Assembly (NCBI GenBank): GCA_947259195.1 | Contig: CAMYLC010000090.1 | Coordinates: forward strand, 1-59,910 | Direction of reading: 5' to 3' | DNA length: 59,910 bases | From: Thermoanaerobaculia bacterium | Lineage (GTDB): Bacteria > Acidobacteriota > Thermoanaerobaculia > Multivoradales > JAHEKO01 | Part shown: positions 46,320 to 55,877 of the stretch, piece by piece | How positions within the stretch are numbered: position 1 is the first letter of the stretch | How the letters are laid out: the number at the start of each line of letters is the position of its first letter | Notes under the pieces: model-generated | Databases searched by the model: none | Seen by the model: only the letters and a program-made list of their open reading frames with translations | Told to the model about the DNA's origin: nothing | Made by a program: the position numbers and the translations under genes

Positions 46320-47072
46320 ATGGGAGACATGAGTGAGTTCTCGCTGCCGGTCAGAGCGTTCATCAAGACCTACAGGTGGCGCCGTATCGATCCGGTGCCC
46401 TGGGCACCTCTCAAGAAACCTCTCTCTGAGAGTCGCGTGGGCCTGGTCTCTACGGCCGGCCTGACTCTGAGTGGGCAAAAGCCCTGTAGCAAAGAGGTCA
46501 AAGGGGGTGATCCCTGCTATCGGGAGATCCCATGGGACACGGAGATCAGCCAACTGGTCGAGAATCATAGAAGCGATTCCTGGGATCACACCGGTGTGGA
46601 GCAGGACATGAACGTCGCATTTCCTCTGGACAGAATGCGAGAGCTGCTGGAACAGGGCCGAGTCGGCTCTCTGGCTGAACGGTATCTCTCGTTCATGGGG
46701 TCGGTTACCTCACCCGGTCGGATGGTACGAGACATCATTCCACTCGCCTGCGACAATCTGCTGAGGCAGGAGGTGGAGGCTGCTCTGCTGGTACCGGTGT
46801 GACCGGTTTGCAATCAGACCGTGGGTCTGATCGCGGCCGAGTTGGAGCGCCACGGGATTTCGACGGTGGTCATCCAACTCCTGCGGCTGGTGGCAGAAAA
46901 GGTCCGTCCTCCGAGGGCTCTCATGGTGCCCTTTCGGCACGGTTACCCACTGGACACGCCGAACGACCCTGCCAAGCAGATAGCGGTCATCGAGGCTGCG
47001 CTCGAACTGCTGGAGGATCCTGCTTTGGAGCCGCCAGCGTTGGTGGACTTTTCACCTGAGGCAAGAGGATAG
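46320..47072 (+). CDS. GrdB-like family protein, predicted selenoprotein (U-P-V-C)
   Basis: Read through UGA 46800-46802 this is a 250-residue protein related to the catalytic selenoprotein B of glycine/sarcosine/betaine reductase and PrdB. Conserved core [17 protein letters not shown] and LLVPV-U161[15 protein letters not shown] (Sec161, C164, a UxxC redox pair) is exactly where GrdB has Sec. No GrdA, GrdC or GrdE homologue is nearby, so it is a stand-alone member of unknown substrate. ATG 46320 has AGGA 10 nt upstream. Inorganic pyrophosphatase begins 5 bp after its stop codon. Confidence 0.92.
46813..46831 (+). promoter_or_regulatory. SECIS-like hairpin of the grdB-like gene
   Basis: Perfect 8-bp stem AUCAGACC/GGUCUGAU with a GUG loop, loop starting 19 nt after the UGA. 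G is first in the loop. The best of the four hairpins and fully inside the expected window. Confidence 0.85.
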
Positions 47073-47076
47073 AACC

Positions 47077-47685
47077 ATGGCTGAAGCGACTTCCTTCTAT
47101 CGGTGGCGGCCGCATCCCTGGCATGGTTTGGAGGTCGGCCGACGACCGCCGCGATTGGTCCACGCCTATGTCGAGATCACGCCCTTCGATCTGGTGAAGT
47201 ACGAGGTCGACAAGGTGACCGGCTACCTGCGGGTCGATAGACCGCAACGCAGTTCCTCGCAGCCACCGTCCCTCTACGGTTTCATTCCACAGACCTACTG
47301 CGCCGAACGGGTCAACGCACTGTCGCCGAATTCTGAAAGGGGAGATGGCGATCCGCTGGACATCTGTGTCTTCAGCGAGCGCCCCATTAGCAAGAGCGAG
47401 GTGATACTGAATGCAAAGGTCGTCGGCGGCCTACAGGCCGTCGATGGTGGAGAAGCCGACGACAAGATCGTTGCCGTCCTGGAGAACGACTACTTCTATG
47501 GTGCGATAGAGGAGATCTTGGATCTTCAGGAGATTCTCATCGAGCGGCTGCGGCACTACTTCGCAACCTACAAGATGGTACCCGGTCAGGAGTCCCAGAT
47601 GGTGGTGGAGGCGGTCTATGGCCGCGACCATGCGCTGAAGGTGGTGAGTGCCGCCATCGAAGACTACGAAGAGGCCTTCTGCTAG
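47077..47685 (+). CDS. ppa: Inorganic pyrophosphatase, family I
   Basis: Hydrolyses PPi, pulling biosynthetic reactions forward. 202 residues. Active-site features: [28 protein letters not shown] (metal Asp triad) and DDKIVAVL. Start ATG 47077 with AGAGGA upstream; directly after the grdB-like gene. Confidence 0.93.
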   Translation: MAEATSFYRWRPHPWHGLEVGRRPPRLVHAYVEITPFDLVKYEVDKVTGYLRVDRPQRSSSQPPSLYGFIPQTYCAERVNALSPNSERGDGDPLDICVFSERPISKSEVILNAKVVGGLQAVDGGEADDKIVAVLENDYFYGAIEEILDLQEILIERLRHYFATYKMVPGQESQMVVEAVYGRDHALKVVSAAIEDYEEAFC

Positions 47686-47724
47686 CGTTCCCTACGACCC
47701 TGAGGAGTGAGCCCTGCTCTCTCG

Positions 47725-48447
47725 CTAGAACCCATAGGATGCGCCGATTCGAACGTTGGCACCCGACAAGTCCAGGGTACCGAAGCCCTGGAAATCGCCA
47801 TCCAGCTCGGCCCTGATACCCTGCCAACGGCCCTCGAGAAGGAGCGACCACTTCTGGCCGAAGGGAATCTCGAGCCCGAAGATCCCGGACCAACCGAAGG
47901 TCCCTCCACTGGAAGAAAAGCTGTCGTTGAAGATCTGTGGAGGAAAAGCGCCGAAGTCGATGAAGTCTCCGGCCTCCTGGAGCTCCCAGGCGTAGTAGCC
48001 TCCGGCTCCGCCGATATAGGGAATCACCACCGCCTGGCGAGGCAGGAAGCTATACACCAGACCCACTTCGAGAGAGTTAGTCGAGACCGTGGCGGTGTGA
48101 GTGATGTTGGCACCGAACTCATCCGTGTAGTCCCTGTAGGACTGGTTGGAGTCGCCATCCCAGAAGTTCGCCGTCACCAGGAGGCCGAGTCGCTCGGTCA
48201 GCTGACGGATGTAGTCCACTCCCACAGTGGCGTTCGCGAAGTCGTCGGGAGAGCCGGTGAATTCGAACTCCTTGTCGTTCCAGTAGTCAGAACCGCCATT
48301 CGGGGTGAAGTAGCCGACGTTGACCCGCAAATGGTTCTTGGGTACTTGCGGTCCAGTGTAGGGTCGGCTCGGGTACTGAGCGAGAGCCGGCAGAGCGACG
48401 AAGCAGAGACTCATCACTATCAGCAGGGCATTCATTTTCTGGCGCAC
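47725..48447 (-). CDS. Outer-membrane beta-barrel protein
   Basis: 240 residues. Signal peptide ends ALA-QYP (about residue 25). Alternating strands follow, and the C-terminus ends LSGANVRIGASYGF with the terminal aromatic of outer-membrane porin-like barrels. The size suits an OmpW/OmpA-like 8-strand barrel; exact family not assigned. GTG 48447 has AAGGAGA 5 nt upstream. Confidence 0.8.
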   Translation of the reverse strand: MRQKMNALLIVMSLCFVALPALAQYPSRPYTGPQVPKNHLRVNVGYFTPNGGSDYWNDKEFEFTGSPDDFANATVGVDYIRQLTERLGLLVTANFWDGDSNQSYRDYTDEFGANITHTATVSTNSLEVGLVYSFLPRQAVVIPYIGGAGGYYAWELQEAGDFIDFGAFPPQIFNDSFSSSGGTFGWSGIFGLEIPFGQKWSLLLEGRWQGIRAELDGDFQGFGTLDLSGANVRIGASYGF

Positions 48448-48674
48448 GATCGTCTCCTTTCTTTCGAGGTTCAGATGCTCTCGCAATGGAACAGCAACCT
48501 GGGTGCCAGGTTGGCAGCGGCAGAGAGACCCGTTGAGGTTCCTTTTGCAGGCAGTGTCTTCTTGGCTGGGTCGGCACTCGGACCGTGGGTTCGCCGGCGA
48601 AAACGACCTTTTCTGAGGACACTTTGGAGGACCCGCAGTGACGCTGCCGTTTGCTACAATCTCGCCGCTTCGCC

Positions 48675-49564
48675 ATGAGAGTCAAACTAGCCGAGAAGTA
48701 TGGATTCTGCGCCGGCGTGCGGATCGCTGACCGCAAGGTCAAGAAGTTCGCGTCGCTGGGCGGAGCCGACGGCAAGATCCTCGGCCAGGTCGTCCACAAC
48801 GAGCGTGTGGTCGAGGAGATGGAGCAGCTGGGAGTGCCGACGATCGACTCACTCGAGGAGATCGGTGAGGGCACCGTGGTCTTCTCAGCCCACGGAGTGC
48901 CGCCGTCCTTCCACAGACAGGCGCAGAGCCGAGGCCTGAAGATCCTGGATACGACCTGCCCCTTCGTTTACGACATTCACGAGGAGGCCGACCGAGCGTT
49001 CGAGGATGGTGCGCATCTGGTCTTCATCGGGGAGCCCGAGCACCGGGAAGTGATCGGCTACACCCGGGACCGCGACCCGCGCGCCTACCACATCTTGAAG
49101 ACCATCGAAGAGGTAGAAGAGGTAGACTGGAGCCGCTACCCGAAGGTCAAGGTTCTTTATCAGACTACGCTCAACTCGGAGGACTACGAGGAGGTCGTGA
49201 AACTCATCGAGTCACGGGCACCTCATGCATCACGAGCCGACACGATCTGCTATGCCACAAAGGAGAACCAGGATGCCGCCCAGGTCTTGTGCGCGGACCC
49301 CACGGTGGATCTGGTCCTGATCATCGGTGGCAAACAGAGCGCCAACACCCGTCATCTTTGGGAGATCTGTCGCGATTTGAAGCCATCTCACTTGATCCAG
49401 GGCCCGCAGGATTTGCGTCCCAACTGGTTCGAAAGCGTCGGCACCGTGGGAATCACCGCTGGTGCATCGACACCTGACTACGTGATCGATGAGGTGGAAG
49501 AGGCCATCCTGAAATGGCCTGCAGCTGCAGTCGGCACTCATGCCGAACAGGAACGAGGTGAACC

Positions 49565-49568
<4 letters not shown>
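48675..49568 (+). CDS. ispH: 4-hydroxy-3-methylbut-2-enyl diphosphate reductase
   Basis: Last step of the MEP pathway to IPP and DMAPP, using a [4Fe-4S] cluster. 297 residues. The three cluster cysteines are visible: C12 in YGFCAGV, DTTCPFV and DTICYATKENQ; FSAHGVPP is the substrate loop. Overlaps purD by ATGA. Confidence 0.96.
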
Positions 49569-50842
<1,274 letters not shown>

Positions 50843-50883
50843 GCGACTCTCCGCATCCGTTGGGCGATCGAGTCGATGTCGCG

Positions 50884-50912
50884 TTGACACGGCATCAAGC
50901 CGTTGCCATAAT
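50884..50912 (+). promoter_or_regulatory. Sigma-70 promoter upstream of ricT-hfq-pdxA
   Basis: TTGACA (50884-50889), 17-nt spacer, CATAAT (50907-50912). About 40 nt downstream is a weak hairpin, TCCCTT/AAGGGA with a T-rich loop, of unknown use. The leader to the first gene is about 130 nt. Confidence 0.7.
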
Positions 50913-51042
50913 GGCGTCCGACTGTCACGAGCACGACAACGGAGACTGGGTTATCCCTTTGTTTTTCAAGGGAATAGAAGAGCTTTGACGCGGAATTGGA
51001 GAAAACCAGCCTGGTATCTGTCTTGCGTGCCGAGAGGGTGCG

Positions 51043-51786
51043 GTGAATATGTCAGCTTGTCAGGAGTGCTCCTATAAGGGAATGTCCACCAGTGTGGAGG
51101 GCAGCTACGTCGGGGTTCGCGTCGGCGAAGCCTCCAATCTGACGCTTTGTTCGACGGGCGACCAGATCTACTGCAAGGACGAACGTGTCGTTGTGGACCT
51201 CGAGCCGGGGCCGGCTCTGGGCAAGGTAGAGCAGTCGCCGATGCCGGTCTTCAAACCGTGCCAGAAGGTCGCCGCCCGTCGGATCGTGCGCCGAGCCAAC
51301 GATAACGACGAGATCGCCTTCGAGAAAAAACTCGATAAGGACTTCTCCGCCAAGCGATTCTGCCGCGAGCGGGCCAAGAACCTGGGGCTCGAAATGAAAG
51401 TCTCCAAGGTCGATTTCGCTCTCGACGGTTCCAAGGCGGTGGTCTACTTCACGGCTGAGGGAAGAATCGATTTTCGCAAGCTGGTACGCGAGATTTCCCG
51501 CCGCTTCTCAGCCAGGATCAAGATGATGCAGGTCGGTGCCCGAGACGAGGCAGGTCTGATTGGCGGCATCGGGGTTTGTGGACAGACCCTTTGCTGCTCC
51601 ACCTGGCTGAAAGACTTCAGACCCATCTCGATACAGATGGCCAAGCGTCAAAGCCTGAGCCTCAATCCCTCGAAGATCTCCGGTCAGTGTGGGCGCCTCC
51701 TGTGCTGCTTGGCCTACGAGGACGACCAGTACCAAGCGCCGCCAAAGAGGAGGGCGACCAGCCCTCGAGAAAGTCCCAAACCATGA
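51043..51786 (+). CDS. RicT-like PSP1-domain protein
   Basis: 247 residues. PSP1 domain with paired Cys clusters [12 protein letters not shown] and [13 protein letters not shown], ligands of the Fe-S cluster in the Bacillus RicAFT complex that helps mRNA processing. RicA and RicF are not here, so the role in this organism is open. Start is GTG 51043 or ATG 51049. It overlaps the next gene by ATGA. Confidence 0.88.
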   Translation: MNMSACQECSYKGMSTSVEGSYVGVRVGEASNLTLCSTGDQIYCKDERVVVDLEPGPALGKVEQSPMPVFKPCQKVAARRIVRRANDNDEIAFEKKLDKDFSAKRFCRERAKNLGLEMKVSKVDFALDGSKAVVYFTAEGRIDFRKLVREISRRFSARIKMMQVGARDEAGLIGGIGVCGQTLCCSTWLKDFRPISIQMAKRQSLSLNPSKISGQCGRLLCCLAYEDDQYQAPPKRRATSPRESPKP

Positions 51787-52103
51787 CCAATCGAAAGCTC
51801 ATCAGGCCAGAAACATCGGACTTCAAGAAGGACGGGCAGGCCCGCTCCGTTCGGCGAAAGCAAGCGCCCCCAGAGCAGACCAATGCCGAGGAGTTCTACT
51901 ACCTCAAGCAGATGGCGGCGAAGACTCCGATGGTCCTGGTGCTCGTCGATGGAGAAGAGCTGCACGGTTGGATCGAGTGGTACGACAAGGCCTCCATCAA
52001 GTTCCATCGCCACAGCGAGCCGAACCTGCTGATCTACAAGCACCAGATCCGCTGCATGTTCAAGGAGGAGGAGCTCAGGAGGCGAGGACGACGTTCTGGC
52101 TGA
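51783..52103 (+). CDS. hfq: Hfq-like Sm RNA-binding protein
   Basis: 106 residues. An unusual basic N-terminal extension (about 1-34) precedes the Sm core: [40 protein letters not shown] and [14 protein letters not shown] (the KH of Sm2). The core is diverged from proteobacterial Hfq; the C-terminus is short and basic. Coupled to ricT, another RNA-related gene. Confidence 0.85.
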   Translation: MTNRKLIRPETSDFKKDGQARSVRRKQAPPEQTNAEEFYYLKQMAAKTPMVLVLVDGEELHGWIEWYDKASIKFHRHSEPNLLIYKHQIRCMFKEEELRRRGRRSG

Positions 52104-52113
52104 TTTTCCGGTT

Positions 52114-53118
52114 GTGGCCCTGACCCAGGGTGATCCTGCCGGGGTGGGTCCAGAAATCATCACCAAGTTGTTGGTCACTCTGCCGCCGAGCAAGCAGTGG
52201 CGACCGCTGGTCTTCGCCGAAAAGGTGGCCCTGGACTCGGTGACACCATCCGTCGCCGGCCCTCTGCTCGAGAGGCTGGTGTATCTCCCATCCGTTCCAA
52301 GTCGAAGTGAGATCGACGCTCTGCCACTGGAGGCAGTTCCGGTCGTGGATCCTGTAGGCGAGCCCCGCCAGCTCCATCTGGGTCAGTCCGGGTCGGCCGA
52401 TGCGGGCGGAGCCATGGCAGCTCTCGATGGCGGCATCGAGGCGGTTCGTTCAGGCTGCGCGGATGCGCTAATCACTGCGCCGGTCAGCAAAGCCTCGATC
52501 GCCCGGCACCACAGAGCCGATTTCCGGGGCCACACGGAGTACCTGGCCGAGGCTGCCGGTCTGGAGCGCTACGGTCGCGACTACCTGATGGCCTTTCTGA
52601 CTCCCGACCTGCAGGTGGCTCTGCTGACCACCCATCTGCCGCTGAGGGAGGCTCTGGACGAGATTCACGAGGAAGCTCTTGTCGATGCTCTGCAACTGTT
52701 GAATCGCGCGGCAGGTGGCCGCATGGCGGTGGCAGGTGTCAATCCACACGCGGGTGAGGATGGGCTGCTGGGTGCGGAGGAGATCGAGATCGTTCGGCCG
52801 GCGGTACAGCGGGCCAGAGAGCAAGGCATCGACGTCTTCGGACCCGACAGCCCCGACTCACTGTTCGCCCGGGCGCGTCACGGCGAGTGCGACTGGGTAC
52901 TGTCCCTTTACCATGATCAGGGCCTGATCGCCGTCAAGACAAGTGCCTTCGGCCTCTCCACCAACTGGACTCTCGGTCTGCCCTTCCTGCGTACATCGGT
53001 CGACCATGGCACGGCTTTCGACATCGCCGGCCGCGGCGTTGCCGATGCCAGGTCGTTGATCCAGGTGGTACAGACCACCCTCGCCCTGATTGCGGGCGAC
53101 TTACCCAGGTGTAGTTGA
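52114..53118 (+). CDS. pdxA: 4-hydroxythreonine-4-phosphate dehydrogenase
   Basis: Third step of the DXP-dependent vitamin B6 route. 334 residues from GTG 52114. TQGDPAGVGPEI, FRGHTEYLAEAAG, VAGVNPHAGEDGLLG and DQGLIAVKTSAFG (metal His/Lys regions) are family motifs. The frame upstream encodes PVV, the start of the first strand, and an AGGAGG at 52077-52082 lies better for a CTG at 52096, so the true start may be there. GTG 52114 would cut the strand slightly. Confidence 0.93.
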   Translation: MALTQGDPAGVGPEIITKLLVTLPPSKQWRPLVFAEKVALDSVTPSVAGPLLERLVYLPSVPSRSEIDALPLEAVPVVDPVGEPRQLHLGQSGSADAGGAMAALDGGIEAVRSGCADALITAPVSKASIARHHRADFRGHTEYLAEAAGLERYGRDYLMAFLTPDLQVALLTTHLPLREALDEIHEEALVDALQLLNRAAGGRMAVAGVNPHAGEDGLLGAEEIEIVRPAVQRAREQGIDVFGPDSPDSLFARARHGECDWVLSLYHDQGLIAVKTSAFGLSTNWTLGLPFLRTSVDHGTAFDIAGRGVADARSLIQVVQTTLALIAGDLPRCS

Positions 53119-53137
53119 AGGACCTGCCTGGAGCTGT

Positions 53138-53189
53138 TGTAGGGGAGAAGCTTGCCCCCTCCCTCGGGAGCCCGCAAGGGGCTCCTACA
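53138..53189 (+). repeat. REP-like palindrome
   Basis: Nested complementary blocks: TGTAGG/CCTACA at the ends, CTTGC/GCAAG inside and CTCCC/GGGAG at the tip. Lies 20 bp after pdxA, and may act as a terminator or REP element. Confidence 0.6.
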
Positions 53190-53224
53190 TCAGATGGAGT
53201 TGCAGAGGAGAATGTTGTCCTGCG

Positions 53225-53395
53225 TTAGACCAGCCACCAGATCATGAGGATCAGTCCCCAGGACACGATGCCGATCGCCAAGCCCACGAGCAAACCGGTA
53301 AAGCCCCTCACATCTGCATCGAGGCTCATCGACCGTGCCTCGTCAGCGCCAGCCCGAACCTCGACTCCAAATGGCTTCAGATCGTCGCTTGCCAT
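53225..53395 (-). CDS. Short single-pass membrane protein
   Basis: 56 residues: hydrophilic N-terminus (about 1-30) with many acidic residues, then a single helix (GLLVGLAIGIVSWGLILMIW). ATG 53395 has a G-rich tract upstream. No family recognised. The rest of 53119-53627 holds no convincing gene. Confidence 0.5.
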   Translation of the reverse strand: MASDDLKPFGVEVRAGADEARSMSLDADVRGFTGLLVGLAIGIVSWGLILMIWWLV

Positions 53396-53627
53396 AGAGA
53401 ACCCCCCACTTTGGAGTTATGCAGCAAGAGCCATGCCCATATGGTTCTCGCTGGCCTGCAGAGGTGAAAAGCGTAGGCAGGACATGGGTGTTCTTCGCTA
53501 TTTTCCGGGGCCCATCGTGGCTGGCCGACTGGCATCGCCGGCTGGTGTCCGGGAAGATCTCCCCGAAACCAGGCGTCTCTGCGGAAGATCACCCGAATGT
53601 CGATAGGCACCAGCCGGCGCCCTGACA

Positions 53628-55877
53628 TCACGGAATCGTTGTGGGGGAAGGGCTCGCACCCTCTCGCCATTCGAGCCAGGCACGATCCAAGAGAACTAAA
53701 GGCTCCGCAACCCTGCTGGACCGGCGAATGGTGAGGACCAAGGGCCCGTCTCCGTCCCAGGGAAGATCGGCTACGAGGATTCGACGCCACCTACCCTCGG
53801 CCTGAATCGGTCGTCGCGTTAGGTTCTGGTCGCCCGCCCGGATTTCCAGCACGGCTGGTCCCATGAGCGCCGTCGGCTCTTGGAGCTCGACGATCAGGTC
53901 GAGCCGACCGCCGCCGGGCACCACCGGAATCGACACACTCTCCTCAGCCGGCAGGGTCCAGCCGCCTCGATATCTGGGGCGATAGACCACCCACAGCTCG
54001 GGGTAGACCTCGCCTCCGGTGGGTTTGATCCATGGATCCTCGAGCTCGACAACCGAGGTGTGGCGCTGTTGCGCCCCGAAGGCGATGAGAGCTGGTACGA
54101 GCAGTGCAGAGCACAGCCCCAGAACGGCCCCTGTACGAGCGCCTCGCTTTGGTGCCCACCAGAGAAGAAAGACTGCCGGAACCGTAAGAAGCGGCCAGAT
54201 CCAGGTCGCGAGGCGCGGTCGGGTCGAGCTGGGGAAAAGCCTGGCGGTATCAGCTTTCAAGGCACTGGAGAGGAAGTCCAGCAGGTGACTCCGGCCGTGG
54301 GCCAGGTTGTAGGTCCAACCAGGCTCGACGATCCAGACAATGGTGAGTGCGACCGTAGCGGCGGCCAGTCCAGCGATCAGGAACCGTCTACCTCCTCGTG
54401 ACCGATCGGACAAGAGCGGGATGAGCCAAAGGGCCAGGAAAGGTAGTGCGACGATCCCGTAGCGAAACGGCGGCGACCAGCCGCCGAACCACTCGCCGCG
54501 AGGTGCCACCAGCAACAGATAGGGAACCACTACGAAGAGCGAATCGATGAGCACTCGGGTGTGCCGTCGCATCAGCAACAGGGCGGCCGGTACGACCAGC
54601 AGCCAGATGGGCGCATAGGCGAAGAGGCCGAAGGCGCAATCGTAGAACAGGCCCAGAAATCCCTGGAGGTAGATGACGGGCGACTGGACATAGGCGCGTA
54701 GTCCGTCGATGTCGTGGTATTTGAGCGGATTCTGGAAGAAGATCCGGTTGAACAGCAGGATCGAAATGGTGACAGCTCCCAGAGACGCCAGGAGCATTGC
54801 GGTCCTCCGTCGCGCTCTTCGGCCACCGGCATACCAACTGGCCAGAGCCACGAGTGACCCCGCCAGCAGGACGAAACGAATCTTCAAGAGAGGCAGTACC
54901 AGGATGGGTAGGCCGATTCGGGCCCACGTGGTCCAGCCGCGAGCTTCTTCGTCGGCCATCTGGCGGATATGCGCCAGTGCGATCACTGTCAGAAGTGCCG
55001 CGGGTACTTCGACCCAGACCTGGTAGGAATAGAGCAGCAGGGGTGCCGTGAAGGCGAGGATGGCGTAGGCCGAGAGGGTTCCGACCGGGTCCCAGAGGCG
55101 GTAGGCCATCGCCAGGTAGAGCGTCGCCCAGACCAGCGCCGCGGTGAGAGCCACCATGACCACCAGGGCGCCGGCCAGCCCCGCCAAGCGGTAGGCAGGC
55201 GCCAGAACTAGCGGTAGCAGCACGTTGTGGCGTGAGTATTGCTCGCCGTTCGGCCCAACGGGGTCTCCCAGCTGCGCCTCTAGATTCCTACCCATGAAGG
55301 CGAGGGAGTCACCTTGGACGTAGTTGTTGGCCAGGTCGGTCTCCAGATCGTAGGCCAGACTATGGGTCAACAGCAGGTAGTGGGGCTCGTCTCCATCTGG
55401 GGCGTGCCGAAAGGACGACCACGGGAGAATCGCCAGATAGACCACAAACGGCAGGTAGAAGAACACGATTGAGGGCTTCTTCTGTCCACCCTGCTCGAGG
55501 GCCGGCCGCAGCGCCATCAGGATGCGTGCGGTTCGGTGACCCAGAAGAAGAATAAAACCGGCTGCGATGACCCCGTCGAAGACCGTTGGATCGCCGAGAA
55601 ACCCGAGACTCTTCCTGGCGAGCACCAGGAGGAGGAAGAATGCAAGAGAGGTCCACTCCAACAGAGCGGTTCGTGGCGGTGTTGACCGGCCACCGCGTGC
55701 TTTGGCCCAGTTTCCAAGAGCGACGAAGGCGGCGACGATCAGAGGTAGAGCGATCAGGGTGGAGCGAAAGGGATCTTCCGGCCCGAGAGGCAGAGCGAAA
55801 CGGGCAACCGCGGACACCACCAGACCAACCGCAAGGACCCCGACCGGGGAGGGTGCTCGTTCGCCGATCATTGCCAA
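53628..55877 (-). CDS. Large polytopic membrane glycosyltransferase-like protein
   Basis: 749 residues with roughly a dozen hydrophobic helices up to residue 570, then a soluble C-terminal domain of beta character. APDGDEPHYLL after the third or fourth helix resembles the acidic first-loop motif of GT-C enzymes (GT39/GT83-like). Acceptor unknown, presumably cell envelope. It overlaps the next upstream gene on the same strand by 10 bp. Confidence 0.7.
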   Translation of the reverse strand: MAMIGERAPSPVGVLAVGLVVSAVARFALPLGPEDPFRSTLIALPLIVAAFVALGNWAKARGGRSTPPRTALLEWTSLAFFLLLVLARKSLGFLGDPTVFDGVIAAGFILLLGHRTARILMALRPALEQGGQKKPSIVFFYLPFVVYLAILPWSSFRHAPDGDEPHYLLLTHSLAYDLETDLANNYVQGDSLAFMGRNLEAQLGDPVGPNGEQYSRHNVLLPLVLAPAYRLAGLAGALVVMVALTAALVWATLYLAMAYRLWDPVGTLSAYAILAFTAPLLLYSYQVWVEVPAALLTVIALAHIRQMADEEARGWTTWARIGLPILVLPLLKIRFVLLAGSLVALASWYAGGRRARRRTAMLLASLGAVTISILLFNRIFFQNPLKYHDIDGLRAYVQSPVIYLQGFLGLFYDCAFGLFAYAPIWLLVVPAALLLMRRHTRVLIDSLFVVVPYLLLVAPRGEWFGGWSPPFRYGIVALPFLALWLIPLLSDRSRGGRRFLIAGLAAATVALTIVWIVEPGWTYNLAHGRSHLLDFLSSALKADTARLFPSSTRPRLATWIWPLLTVPAVFLLWWAPKRGARTGAVLGLCSALLVPALIAFGAQQRHTSVVELEDPWIKPTGGEVYPELWVVYRPRYRGGWTLPAEESVSIPVVPGGGRLDLIVELQEPTALMGPAVLEIRAGDQNLTRRPIQAEGRWRRILVADLPWDGDGPLVLTIRRSSRVAEPLVLLDRAWLEWREGASPSPTTIP

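Noticed and set aside
46050..46589. 179-codon minus-strand frame near the grdB-like gene
   Set aside because: Half is antisense to the conserved grdB-like N-terminus; no family pattern.
46320..47072. Two separate genes split at 46802
   Set aside because: The second part has no ribosome site and starts in the middle of the conserved UPVCNQTVG motif; read-through restores the family length.
35413..47072. General UGA reassignment (for example to Trp or Gly)
   Set aside because: Many intact genes in the window end in UGA, and Trp and Gly use normal codons.
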